Source: a virus. From it: DNA of 48,881 bases. Under the pieces are notes generated by a model. The model was not told the DNA's origin. It ran no database searches and saw only the letters and a program-made list of their open reading frames with translations. The DNA lies in the IMG/VR virus record IMGVR_UViG_3300033148_004783, positions 1 to 48,881 of that record; one strand, 5' to 3'. Numbering within the stretch: position 1 is the stretch's first letter; every line of letters begins with the position of its first letter. Shown in pieces: positions 7,269 to 14,114 of the stretch. The position numbers and the translations under genes are program-made.

Positions 7269-7520
7269 TCAAAGATCAATATCATCGATCTCAGGTTTGA
7301 TGTAGTGGTCGGCAAAGACCTTATTCAAAACCAAAACAACATACGGGACATCTTCCATTGAAAGATTGTTGGTTGACTGCCACTCATCCCCTTTCTTGTA
7401 CCTCTTAGAGACTGTTACACTAAACTTTTCAAATGATTGGCCGTTCTTCTCATACGTATTGGACCATACGGCAGCAGTGATATTCTTGGCTCTGGCTCTC
7501 TTTACTGGGGTGTTCGACAT
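7269..7520 (-). CDS. Small beta-rich phage protein of unknown function
   Basis: 83 aa with AGGAGATTGTT before the ATG. The core has KNITAAVWSNTYEKNG, then FEKFSVTVSKRYKKGDEW, NLSMEDVPYVVLVLNKVF and an acidic tail. The order of a short strand, an FSVTVSRxYKDGDEW-type motif and a C-terminal helix is common in small uncharacterised phage and cyanobacterial proteins often encoded beside recombination nucleases. A single-stranded DNA binding role has been guessed for such proteins; nothing here proves it. It lies 9 nt downstream of the PD-(D/E)XK nuclease gene. Confidence 0.6.
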   Translation of the reverse strand: MSNTPVKRARAKNITAAVWSNTYEKNGQSFEKFSVTVSKRYKKGDEWQSTNNLSMEDVPYVVLVLNKVFADHYIKPEIDDIDL

Positions 7521-7529
7521 AACAATCTC

Positions 7530-8363
7530 CTAACATGACTTTGTGTAGTAGGGACAAAACTCTTTCAGTTCACAGAAATCTTCACACCGGATGTATCCCC
7601 CTTGCCTGACCTCAATATATTTTCCTCTGCCTGTTTCTTCCATCCACTGTTCAGCCTCATCCATAGAGTGTAATACCTGTAAGGCTCTTTTTCCTCCCTT
7701 CTTCTTCACAGCATAAGTGGTTTTTTGTTTCCATCGGTTTTTATCTGTACACACCAAGGGATTATTCAAATGATGACGTATTCTTTCCTCAATGAAGTTT
7801 CTCTGTTTCTCGCTATCCCATAATTCCAATTCCAACTTTTCATAAGGAATCTTGGGATAATTATGGGTGAACTTCGCTCTCTGCTTTGCCCAGTTACGAA
7901 AAGGTATATGGATTTCCAGTCTTGATACTTTAATAGAGTACGTGCTGATTAAGTACGCGTAAACATTAAGTTGCTGTGTCCACTTTTCTACATTGTCCGC
8001 AATCTTAAGATAACCCACCTTAGTAGTTTTGAAATCGCGTAAAATGCCGTCTTCCATCATATCAAAGTGGCCACGAACTACCGTTCCATCCAAAAACGTA
8101 GCTGAAACTTCCTGCTCTGAATCAATATTAACGCCAGTCACATGACGCGATAAAAAGTCATGAACAGCGTTACCGTACATTGGCTGCAAAAATTCTGATA
8201 CATCAATTGTGATATCATCCCAATGCTTGAGTCTTAGGGTCTTGATTAGCGGAGCATCAATTAGTTCCGTTACTCGCATGACATCTGGATCAGGTTGTTG
8301 AATTGAGTCAGTTAACAAGTCTACCAGCCATCGATCTAGGTGATATTTGTTCGTCAGTCTCAT
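7530..8363 (-). CDS. PD-(D/E)XK nuclease (RecB/Cas4-like)
   Basis: 277 aa from the ATG at 8363. That start has GAGGGG 5 nt upstream and gives the MRLTNKYHL N-terminus that I recall for phage nucleases of this group. Motifs in order: the helix with AVHDFL (His 68), the metal site GHFDMMEDG then DFKTTK (Asp 101, Asp 110, Lys 112), and QLNVYAYL. The C-terminus carries several cysteines (CEDFCELKEFC and a final Cys) that might hold an Fe-S cluster as in Cas4 and AddB. It probably trims DNA ends for recombination or replication. The frame is open without a stop back to about 8629, so a longer form starting at GTG 8537 or a non-ATG codon cannot be excluded. Confidence 0.8.
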   Translation of the reverse strand: MRLTNKYHLDRWLVDLLTDSIQQPDPDVMRVTELIDAPLIKTLRLKHWDDITIDVSEFLQPMYGNAVHDFLSRHVTGVNIDSEQEVSATFLDGTVVRGHFDMMEDGILRDFKTTKVGYLKIADNVEKWTQQLNVYAYLISTYSIKVSRLEIHIPFRNWAKQRAKFTHNYPKIPYEKLELELWDSEKQRNFIEERIRHHLNNPLVCTDKNRWKQKTTYAVKKKGGKRALQVLHSMDEAEQWMEETGRGKYIEVRQGGYIRCEDFCELKEFCPYYTKSC

Positions 8364-8765
8364 GTATCCCCTCTTGAATACGGTCTTCTTTAGAGTATCT
8401 AGACCGAGTTTATTAGCAGATTCATGCTCTGCACCTACATGCCCGTAGTGTTCTCTGACTCCATTGTTATACCAATCATCCCTCAAGTCTGCTTTTTCAC
8501 GCCCAGGCACGCAGATTCGTTTTCCTAGATGTGCCACCTCGGTATGGACGTTTGTGTCAGAAATGATGGTACCTAAAACCCGCTCAGTTCGCCCCGTCTT
8601 GGCAGCCGGTCGGCTCGGATTTCCCCTTCACCGTGAGAACACTAATTTGTCAAAGAATCGTGACTCTACTATCTATACGATAGTCGGAAACCTTTGTTCG
8701 CCTAAAAATGGAGAAATTTGCCACTTTTTTCAACCCTTGGCCCACTGTCTATATGGTTGTAGCGA
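8364..8765. other. 402-nt leader and promoter region
   Basis: This space separates the macro-domain gene from the nuclease gene. It holds the early promoter copy at 8665-8701 and a GC-rich leader of about 300 nt with a small AGCCG-AC-CGGCT hairpin near 8607-8618. Minus-strand codons 8364-8629 form an unbroken frame joined to the nuclease, but it has no ATG and no well-placed ribosome binding site. No other gene is visible on either strand. Confidence 0.5.
8665..8701 (-). promoter_or_regulatory. Early promoter copy A (-35 CGAACA, 17-bp spacer, -10 TATAGA)
   Basis: Read on the minus strand, GCGAACA is followed after exactly 14 nt by TCGTATAGATAGTAGA. The same two blocks with the same spacing occur once more at 21862-21898. 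Taking CGAACA as -35 and TATAGA as -10 gives the canonical 17-bp spacer of a sigma70-type promoter. It faces the nuclease, helicase and primase genes. Upstream of the -35 both copies also carry TTTTAG. Confidence 0.65.
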
Positions 8766-9227
8766 TTATAGGGGATTTAAGGGCTCAAAGATCACTACCT
8801 TCACGTCGTCCAGTGATTTCAGAGGTGCTTCGATTATCCCCTTGACCTGCCCCCAATCCAGACCGCCTAATCCACACCCTAATGGTGGGATAGCAATTGA
8901 ACGGATGTTGTATTCCCCAATCACGCCTACCAAAGACTTCATACCGGAGTCAATATCTTCTATGAGGCTTTGGCGACTCCAGTGTCGTTTGGTGGGAAAG
9001 TTGACAATATAGTATGGCCTGAGTAAGTCTCCATTTCGGTGGACAAACATCTTTCCTGGCTGCACTTCGCCTTTCTGACAGGCTTCTGCGTATGCCGTGA
9101 AATTTTGTGCGAATGCCTGTTTAAATTGTCTCGCTAGACCCCTTCCCATGACACCAACACAATTCACAGCGTTGACGAGAGCCTCAACATCTTCACACAG
9201 GATATCCCCTCGTTTGAATTCAATCAT
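8766..9227 (-). CDS. Macro-domain protein (ADP-ribose binding/hydrolase-like)
   Basis: 153 aa starting MIEFKRGDIL, with GAGG about 8 nt upstream; longer frames to 9257 or 9299 overlap the previous gene. Macro-domain signatures are clear: the Asp of RGDIL, the loop NAVNCVGVMGRGLARQF, the strand YYIVNFPTK, and the phosphate loop PPLGCGLGGLDW. The NCVGVMG(R/K)G(L/I)A form is typical of DarG-like and ALC1-like macro domains that remove or bind ADP-ribose. In a phage it may reverse ADP-ribosylation by host defences such as DarT, or process ADP-ribose derivatives. The toxin partner DarT is not seen next to it. Confidence 0.85.
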   Translation of the reverse strand: MIEFKRGDILCEDVEALVNAVNCVGVMGRGLARQFKQAFAQNFTAYAEACQKGEVQPGKMFVHRNGDLLRPYYIVNFPTKRHWSRQSLIEDIDSGMKSLVGVIGEYNIRSIAIPPLGCGLGGLDWGQVKGIIEAPLKSLDDVKVVIFEPLNPL

Positions 9228-9243
9228 GCCGGCATACCTCGAA

Positions 9244-9504
9244 TTACGGAGATTCATTTTCCCAGATTTGGTATAAAATTTCAATCCCTTCCATAGCATA
9301 CAGCTTGCGATCTATCATTTCATCAGTGCAACCTTCCATGCCCACCTCCAAGTATACCTCATAACAGACAGCGCTCGAGGAAACCGCACAATTTTTCTGT
9401 GTGCCAACTATTCTTTTGGTGAAGCGTCCCAGATACGGTTGCCACTGCCACCCCAGAAACGTCGCACGTTCCATCACCATGGTTTTCATCTCAGCTACGG
9501 TCAT
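9244..9504 (-). CDS. Hypothetical protein, 86 aa
   Basis: Starts MTVAEMKTMVMERATFLGWQWQ from the ATG at 9504, preceded by CTGGGGGCC; a TTG-initiated form to 9546 would overlap the upstream gene. Residues 1-15 form a helix, followed by a basic and aromatic segment (PYLGRFTKRIVG), a beta stretch with two Cys, and an acidic C-terminal helix. No family recognised. It lies 16 nt upstream of the macro-domain gene and is probably co-translated with it. Confidence 0.5.
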   Translation of the reverse strand: MTVAEMKTMVMERATFLGWQWQPYLGRFTKRIVGTQKNCAVSSSAVCYEVYLEVGMEGCTDEMIDRKLYAMEGIEILYQIWENESP

Positions 9505-9523
9505 TTTGGCCCCCAGGTCACTA

Positions 9524-10162
9524 TTAGCAGCACAGAACCGAGTCAATGAGCGTCTGTAAGTGGAGATAATTTACTGAGTGTGCGTAAAGAGCGGTGAATC
9601 CTGCCTCCACCTCGCTACCTTTCTTACCCAGTAGTGACGCAGCAGTGGTAGCTTGTAGGGCTGCTTTCAATCCATAATGTTCTCGGAGTATCAGTGACGA
9701 GTCCGCAAGAAGGTTATTCAAGTGCATGGATGTCTTTGCACCCCCATTGGAGGACCTGTCACTGCCCTCAAACCACCGCTCCGCCCACAGCACAAAAACA
9801 GGTTCGTCAGAGCATGTAAGCGCACAGAGTATAGCAATTTTTACTCGCTGCTCTGGGGTTATGGCTGGCAAGGGAAGTTCTCGTATGATACGTACACGTT
9901 TTGATCCACCTTTGAGTGGTCCAGAAAGTTTGATCTTTCCCGATGCTTCCACTTCCCAAAGTCTCGCTGGGACAAACCAGTTGTGGATGGGATTCAGGAA
10001 TACAGCTATTTCTGGTGAATCGTACCAGTGAATATATGAATTGGAACACAGCGAGTCCCTAGTACCACATGCCTCTCGTACCATGCCTGGAGCCCAGCGG
10101 CACTCATTGCACGACCCTGGACGGGTTTTGGCATGGCGGTCTGTCAGTTTGTACTTAATCAT
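9524..10162 (-). CDS. DUF7666-like protein, paralog 1 of 3
   Basis: 212 aa. The conserved N-terminal domain has MIKYK(L)TD, RWAPGMVREA, YIHWYDSPEIAVFLNPIH, RLWEVEASGKIK, GGSKRVRIIRELPLP and EQRVKIAILCAL. This order matches a phage family of unknown function that I recall as DUF7666, whose members usually carry alanine-rich C-terminal repeats. Here the C-terminus is an Ala-rich helix ending LQTLIDSVL. GGGAG lies before the ATG. Two further copies follow upstream with spacers of about 9 nt. No catalytic residues can be pointed out. Confidence 0.65.
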   Translation of the reverse strand: MIKYKLTDRHAKTRPGSCNECRWAPGMVREACGTRDSLCSNSYIHWYDSPEIAVFLNPIHNWFVPARLWEVEASGKIKLSGPLKGGSKRVRIIRELPLPAITPEQRVKIAILCALTCSDEPVFVLWAERWFEGSDRSSNGGAKTSMHLNNLLADSSLILREHYGLKAALQATTAASLLGKKGSEVEAGFTALYAHSVNYLHLQTLIDSVLCC

Positions 10163-10171
10163 GATAGCTCC

Positions 10172-10810
10172 CTATTTCAGAACTGAGTCAATTATCGTCT
10201 GTAATTGGAGATCAGTTACCTTGTTCGCGTAAACAGCGGCGGCGGCAGCCGTAGTCTCAGCCCACCCGCTACCGGGGAGTTCGGTTACCGCAGAAGTGGC
10301 TCGCTGTGCTGCTGACAGATTGTGGGGAATCGATAAAGGGAATTTATAGTTTGACACAAGGCTGTTCAAATAATCTAACATATACTCACCTCCGCTGATA
10401 GATTGATCTGTCCCCGAAATCCACCGCCTTGCCCACTTCACCCAGATTTCGTCATCGAAACACGTTCCTGCACAGAGTATAGCAATCTGGATTCGTTGAT
10501 ATGGGAACATGAGTGGCAAGGGAAGTTCTCTTATGATACGTACATGCTTGGACCCGCCTTTGAGTTGTCCATCATACTTGATCTTACCAAATGCCTCAAC
10601 TTCCCAAAGCCTAGCAGGGTAAAACCAACAGTGGATGGGGTTCATAAATACGGCTATTTCGGGGGAATCATACCAGTGTATGTAAGCATCAGTACACAAC
10701 ATGTCACTAGTGCCGGTTGCCTCTCTCACCATGCCTGGGGCCCAGTGGCATCCGTTGGAGCAAGTGAGGCGAGTCTTTGAATTGATATCTGTCACTTTGT
10801 ACTTAATCAC
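10172..10810 (-). CDS. DUF7666-like protein, paralog 2 of 3
   Basis: 212 aa, starting at a GTG with AGGAAG 5 nt upstream. It keeps the family blocks of its neighbours: HWAPGMVREATG, YIHWYDSPEIAVFMNPIH, RLWEVEAFGKIK, GGSKHVRIIRELPLP, an AILCAGTC helix, and an Ala-rich end (TTAAAAAVYANKV then LQTIIDSVLK). The central part after about residue 130 is the most divergent. The GTG start differs from the ATG of the other two copies and could lower its expression. Function unknown. Confidence 0.65.
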   Translation of the reverse strand: MIKYKVTDINSKTRLTCSNGCHWAPGMVREATGTSDMLCTDAYIHWYDSPEIAVFMNPIHCWFYPARLWEVEAFGKIKYDGQLKGGSKHVRIIRELPLPLMFPYQRIQIAILCAGTCFDDEIWVKWARRWISGTDQSISGGEYMLDYLNSLVSNYKFPLSIPHNLSAAQRATSAVTELPGSGWAETTAAAAAVYANKVTDLQLQTIIDSVLK

Positions 10811-10819
10811 AGTAGCTTC

Positions 10820-11515
10820 CTATTCCAATACAGAGTCAATTATCCCCTGTAAGTCTAAGGTAGGCTGATTGGCATCCCTCAATGCAATGTGAGCACCGAT
10901 AGCGGCAACAGCGGCTACGCGGGTTGTCTTCCAGCGATCCTGTAGGTCTTCTGTTGCCGCGATTGCCGCCGTTAAAGAGGAAAAAACCTCATCATGCCGA
11001 ACAAACTGATACACGTCGGATTGGAGATATACCTGAAATAACCCATTGATGGAGTCCTGGGTCCGATCTGTTCCATCCAACCAACGGGTTGCCCATGTTT
11101 TCCAAACACCTCGGAAAGATGAAGCCCGGTTTTTATTGCCGTCAAAAACCCATAGTAGATCACAGCAGGCCATGGCACATCGTATGGCAATCTCTGCACG
11201 TTGTTTGGGCTGTATGGCCGGCAGAGGCAACTCTTTTATGATACGTACACGTTTGGAGCCCCCCTTGGCTTGACCATCCATTTTGATCCGACCGGAGGCT
11301 TCGATTTCCCAAAGTCTCAGAGAATGAAACCTGACGTGGATGGGATACATGAGCACCGCTATTTCTGGTGAATCGTACCAATGGATAAACGCGTCAGTGC
11401 ACAACTCACCACCCCTGCCCGCTGCTTCTCGTACCATGCCTGGAGCCCAATGACACTCATTAGGGCAATAGGGCCGCGTTCTTGAATTGATATCTGTCAT
11501 TTTGTACTTAATCAT
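10820..11515 (-). CDS. DUF7666-like protein, paralog 3 of 3 (longest)
   Basis: 231 aa. Family blocks present: HWAPGMVREAAG, FIHWYDSPEIAVLMYPIH, RLWEIEASGRIK, GGSKRVRIIKELPLP and AIRCAMACC. It carries an insertion of about 15 residues (WVFDGNKNRASSFRG) before the WATRWLDGTDR motif and an Ala-rich C-terminus ending LQGIIDSVLE. As the first translated copy it may be the founder. Runs of Ala-Ala pairs in the last third suggest a long helix. Confidence 0.65.
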   Translation of the reverse strand: MIKYKMTDINSRTRPYCPNECHWAPGMVREAAGRGGELCTDAFIHWYDSPEIAVLMYPIHVRFHSLRLWEIEASGRIKMDGQAKGGSKRVRIIKELPLPAIQPKQRAEIAIRCAMACCDLLWVFDGNKNRASSFRGVWKTWATRWLDGTDRTQDSINGLFQVYLQSDVYQFVRHDEVFSSLTAAIAATEDLQDRWKTTRVAAVAAIGAHIALRDANQPTLDLQGIIDSVLE

Positions 11516-11543
11516 CGTACATGGTCCTCGAGATCACACCGTG

Positions 11544-11750
11544 TTAATCCGAAGGGTCGATTGTTTCCAGGATGGGGTCATAGTTGTCTGGCTCTTTCCG
11601 AGCCACGAGGTCCTTTGCCAGAGCTTCAATAGCCCTCTTGGTGTTTTTCTGCTTACGGGCAGTGCTCCTCATTTTGCCAAGCAGTGCTCTCATTTTATGA
11701 CGCAAGAGCATAATTCGCACGTCGGTTTCTGGGTGGTGGCGATCATTCAT
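11544..11750 (-). CDS. Hypothetical small basic protein
   Basis: 68 aa, with AGGAAC upstream of the ATG. The centre is strongly basic and helical (HKMRALLGKMRSTARKQKNTKRAIEALAKDLVARKE), the end acidic (DPILETIDPSD). This would suit a small nucleic-acid or RNA-polymerase-binding factor, but no family is recognised. It lies between the DUF7666-like array and a Cys-rich gene. Confidence 0.5.
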   Translation of the reverse strand: MNDRHHPETDVRIMLLRHKMRALLGKMRSTARKQKNTKRAIEALAKDLVARKEPDNYDPILETIDPSD

Positions 11751-11767
11751 GGGATGTTCCTAGTAAG

Positions 11768-12109
11768 TCAACGGCTATTCTGAAACTGTTTGTACAATAA
11801 CTGTTTGTACAATTTCTTGACATTCTCGTGGAACTCGATTGGGTGTACCCCCCAGTGGGGGTCTTGCAAACAACTAAACGTGGGATCAATCAATTTCCCA
11901 GGGCAATGTAAGCAGTTATGCGACCTCATGCTATAATTGCAAAAGAAACAAGAATTAAAAACTGAATTTGAACGAAATCCATTATCCCAGAGCCATTTAT
12001 GTTTCAACCTAGGCACAAAATAACCGTCTGGGTCTTTTTTCACTTCGCTAACGATATAATCCCACATTTCAATGTGGTATTTCCATGTTTCTTCCAGTGT
12101 TAAATTCAT
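11768..12109 (-). CDS. Cys-rich phage protein, paralog E1
   Basis: 113 aa starting MNLTLEETWKYHIEMWDYIV, with GGAGTATCAAATC before the ATG; a longer frame to 12205 is unsupported. After the helical start come a CFFCNY pair, a CLHCPG pair, then LIDPTFSC and a C-terminal helix. The four to five cysteines probably bind zinc. Related proteins with the TLEE.W..HI.MWD start and two CxxC pairs are common in phages, without known function. A paralog lies at 13691-14029. The DNA for WKYHIEMWD holds an exact palindrome CCACATT-TC-AATGTGG (12062-12077) also present in the paralog. Confidence 0.65.
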   Translation of the reverse strand: MNLTLEETWKYHIEMWDYIVSEVKKDPDGYFVPRLKHKWLWDNGFRSNSVFNSCFFCNYSMRSHNCLHCPGKLIDPTFSCLQDPHWGVHPIEFHENVKKLYKQLLYKQFQNSR

Positions 12110-12211
12110 GATTTGATACTCCAACAGCATAACAGAACATGACGTAAGGGGCTGCCAGGGAAGCAATCTCCGATTGCCTGTGTGGTGAACAGCCCCTACG
12201 GTCACACACTG

Positions 12212-12556
12212 TTAAGAGGTAGGACATACTTCTGTTGCCCTCTGGGGCCGAACGCCTGTCTCAAGAGCATGTAGTGCCATCTCGTGCATCTTGGCCGCAT
12301 GATCCAACACCCAGTCCCTTTGCGCCTCACTGACCGATATGGGGTACTTGGTGTCCTCATAGGTGATATGGCCATCTGCCAGCCGCATGATAGCCTTGTA
12401 GGTGGTGTCAAGCTGTGCACGATACTTGGTCAAGAGCATCGCTGCATTCTTGTTTCCGTCCTCTGGGTGGTAGATAACCTTTCGCCGCTCCCTGCGTACT
12501 GCGATGCCCATCTCTTTCAACTCTGCTACTGTCAGTTTTTTGATCTCGTCACCCAT
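12212..12556 (-). CDS. Hypothetical protein with possible SAP/HeH-like N-terminus
   Basis: 114 aa from the ATG at 12556; a TTG at 12571 is an alternative. Residues 5-25 (KKLTVAELKEMGIAVRRERRK) resemble the helix-extended-helix or SAP motif that binds DNA, but the match is short. The remainder is helical (KYRAQLDTTYKAIMRLADG, then SVSEAQRDWVLDHAAKMHEMALHAL). It is preceded by a plausible sigma70-type promoter at 12600-12628. Function unknown. Confidence 0.5.
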   Translation of the reverse strand: MGDEIKKLTVAELKEMGIAVRRERRKVIYHPEDGNKNAAMLLTKYRAQLDTTYKAIMRLADGHITYEDTKYPISVSEAQRDWVLDHAAKMHEMALHALETGVRPQRATEVCPTS

Positions 12557-12599
12557 GGTTAGTGCATCCAAAAAATCATATATTTACCCGTATGCCTAA

Positions 12600-12628
12600 A
12601 GTGTAGCACACACCGTCTGGGGCGTCAA
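12600..12628 (-). promoter_or_regulatory. Putative sigma70-type promoter (TTGACG-N17-TACACT)
   Basis: On the minus strand TTGACG (12628-12623) and TACACT (12605-12600) are separated by exactly 17 nt and lie about 45 nt upstream of the ATG at 12556. The position, in a gap between two genes, fits a promoter for the genes at 12556 and below. A 29-codon GTG-initiated frame (12576-12665) overlaps it and is judged less likely. Confidence 0.45.
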
Positions 12629-12684
12629 GTACAAAATCGAGACTATCCTTGATTCTTCTCGCCACTAATTCTCTCTTTTGCCCT

Positions 12685-13017
12685 TCATCGCCCGCTTTGG
12701 TAGCAGTTAAGGTCTGCCAGTTTGTACTGGCCGTCTTTGATACGTTGCCGCACTTGCTCGGAGTTGGCGTCCAGGAAGCAATTGAGATACTTCATTGTAG
12801 TGGGGTTGTAATCCCAGTATTGAGCATCGAGCACTGTTCGCTCGCCGGAGCAGAGGGAGGGTTTGAAAGCAATGGTTGATTGGCATGACTGAAAGTAGGT
12901 TCCCTCAGTTGTGTAGATAATAAACTGGTCCGGTATGGGGTTTCCGGTACTCCGTGAGCGCATGTTTTCGACTCTGGGGCTCATGGTTGGGTGTGTTGCG
13001 TTGTGCCTGGCGATCAT
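12685..13017 (-). CDS. Hypothetical small phage protein
   Basis: 110 aa from the ATG at 13017, which has AAAAGGACAAG upstream; a longer frame to 13131 has no support. The centre reads DQFIIYTTEGTYFQSCQSTIAF, then RTVLDAQYWDYNPTTMKYLNCFL. A strand ending in FQSYxSxIA followed by WDYSxTTxKYxxxFL is a recurrent pattern in small phage proteins of unknown role. The C-terminus (EQVRQRIKDGQYKLADLN) is an amphipathic helix. It lies just downstream of the first clamp-like gene. Confidence 0.55.
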   Translation of the reverse strand: MIARHNATHPTMSPRVENMRSRSTGNPIPDQFIIYTTEGTYFQSCQSTIAFKPSLCSGERTVLDAQYWDYNPTTMKYLNCFLDANSEQVRQRIKDGQYKLADLNCYQSGR

Positions 13018-13130
13018 GGTCTTGTCCTTTTCCAAAGAGTGAAAACTCGCCCGTCTTACAGTCCACATTGGATGCCGCCAAGGCTCCCCGGACACGCGGG
13101 CGAGTTGCGGAGAAACGGCGGAGCTTGGCA

Positions 13131-13670
13131 TTAGAGTGTAAAGGGCATAAGAAGCACACGGACCTGAATCTGGTCTACCTCGGCAGTAAACATGACCGGA
13201 TCGTCTTGGCGGCCGTAATGAATCGTCCAGGGAACGTCTAGTTTATCCATTGCCGCGAATGTCTTGGCGAAGCGGGTTAGGGATATCATGAGACCGTGCT
13301 GTGAGAACACCTGTTGAACGGCGTCTTGCCAGAGGTGGCAACCGTGCGGGGGGACCTCTGCTTTGTTGGGGTGTTGGGGGATACAGGGTTTCCAGTTTGG
13401 AAAACTCTGGCCATCCGCCTTGGCGGGTATAGCACGGAACTCTCGACCGATTTTGACAAGATCGTAAAGCCCCGGGGCTATGGGCAGGTCGTCTGGGGCG
13501 AGACATGTGATGAGTTGGCAGCCGTCTGTGGCCGTAATCTCACGTTGGAGTAGTTCTAGCCACTCAAGGGCGTACTGTTTGTTCCCCAAGCTAGGTGTGG
13601 TTTTGAGCAGTTGAGCGATACCTGAATGCAGTACACCGTGGTCTTCGAGTAGTGTGTGTTTTTCGTTCAT
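13131..13670 (-). CDS. Short sliding-clamp-like protein (DnaN-like), paralog 1
   Basis: 179 aa with GAGGAGAAACTACC before the ATG. Three parts line up in order with the second and third domains of bacterial DnaN: REITATDGCQLITC (residues 43-56) with the ATDGhRL motif; DGQSFPNWKPCIP (86-98) with the DGxFPDYxxxxP motif at the domain boundary; and FAAMDKLDVPW (138-148) plus PVMF and a final VRVLLMPFTL with the last helix and the MPMRL end. Bacterial DnaN is about 370 aa with three domains, so this protein could hold at most two and would need three copies to close a six-domain ring. Alternative: a clamp-derived protein with another role. Confidence 0.55.
   Translation of the reverse strand: MNEKHTLLEDHGVLHSGIAQLLKTTPSLGNKQYALEWLELLQREITATDGCQLITCLAPDDLPIAPGLYDLVKIGREFRAIPAKADGQSFPNWKPCIPQHPNKAEVPPHGCHLWQDAVQQVFSQHGLMISLTRFAKTFAAMDKLDVPWTIHYGRQDDPVMFTAEVDQIQVRVLLMPFTL
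13215..13268. repeat. 54-bp tract identical to 14208-14261
   Basis: Direct repeat lying inside the first clamp-like gene; it encodes the AKTFAAMDKLDVPWTIHY segment. It is identical over 54 bp to the second clamp-like gene, whereas flanking sequence differs clearly. This looks like recent recombination or gene conversion between the paralogs. Confidence 0.85.
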
Positions 13671-13690
13671 GGTAGTTTCTCCTCACAAAT

Positions 13691-14029
13691 TCACTTCTCC
13701 ACAAAATCTTTGTAAATAGCCATGACGCGTTTGTGGAAGCCAATGGGATCGCTTTCATAACAAGGACGGTACAGACAAAAAAAGGTGGGGTCTATGAGTC
13801 TTGGTGGACAAGCTGTACAATCCACCAACCCACGTTGCTGTACATTGTATTCACAAAAAAAACAATTCTTTCGCACCTTGATTTCATGTTGGAGACACCA
13901 TTCTTTTTTTAAATCCTCCACGCCGCGGTGGTGTCGCTTGCTGTCGCGGCGGCGAGTTCTGATCTCTGAGACAATCCAATCCCACATTTCAATGTGGTAT
14001 TTCCAAGCGTCATCCAGTGTGAGTTTCAT
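13691..14029 (-). CDS. Cys-rich phage protein, paralog E2
   Basis: 112 aa with an excellent site (TTAGGAGGAAACCGCT) before the ATG. It starts MKLTLDDAWKYHIEMWDWIV, then a basic linker, a CFFCEY pair, a CTACPP pair, LIDPTFFC and a helical C-terminus. It is the paralog of the gene at 11768-12109. A clamp-like gene lies on each side of it, so the duplication may have involved a block containing a Cys-rich gene and a clamp-like gene. Zinc binding is likely; function unknown. Confidence 0.65.
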   Translation of the reverse strand: MKLTLDDAWKYHIEMWDWIVSEIRTRRRDSKRHHRGVEDLKKEWCLQHEIKVRKNCFFCEYNVQQRGLVDCTACPPRLIDPTFFCLYRPCYESDPIGFHKRVMAIYKDFVEK

Positions 14030-14114
14030 AGCGGTTTCCTCCTAATAATGCGCCCGGCCGTATCCGATGTGGACTGAAAGCCGGTCGCATCAGGAAAAGA
14101 GACAGAATCTGGTG

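Noticed and set aside
8464-9012. Plus-strand open frame of 182 codons
   Set aside because: Antisense to the macro-domain and nuclease genes and to the promoter; no ribosome site and no motif.
12576-12665. GTG-initiated 29-aa minus-strand frame
   Set aside because: It coincides with a good sigma70-type promoter (TTGACG-N17-TACACT), which explains the sequence better.
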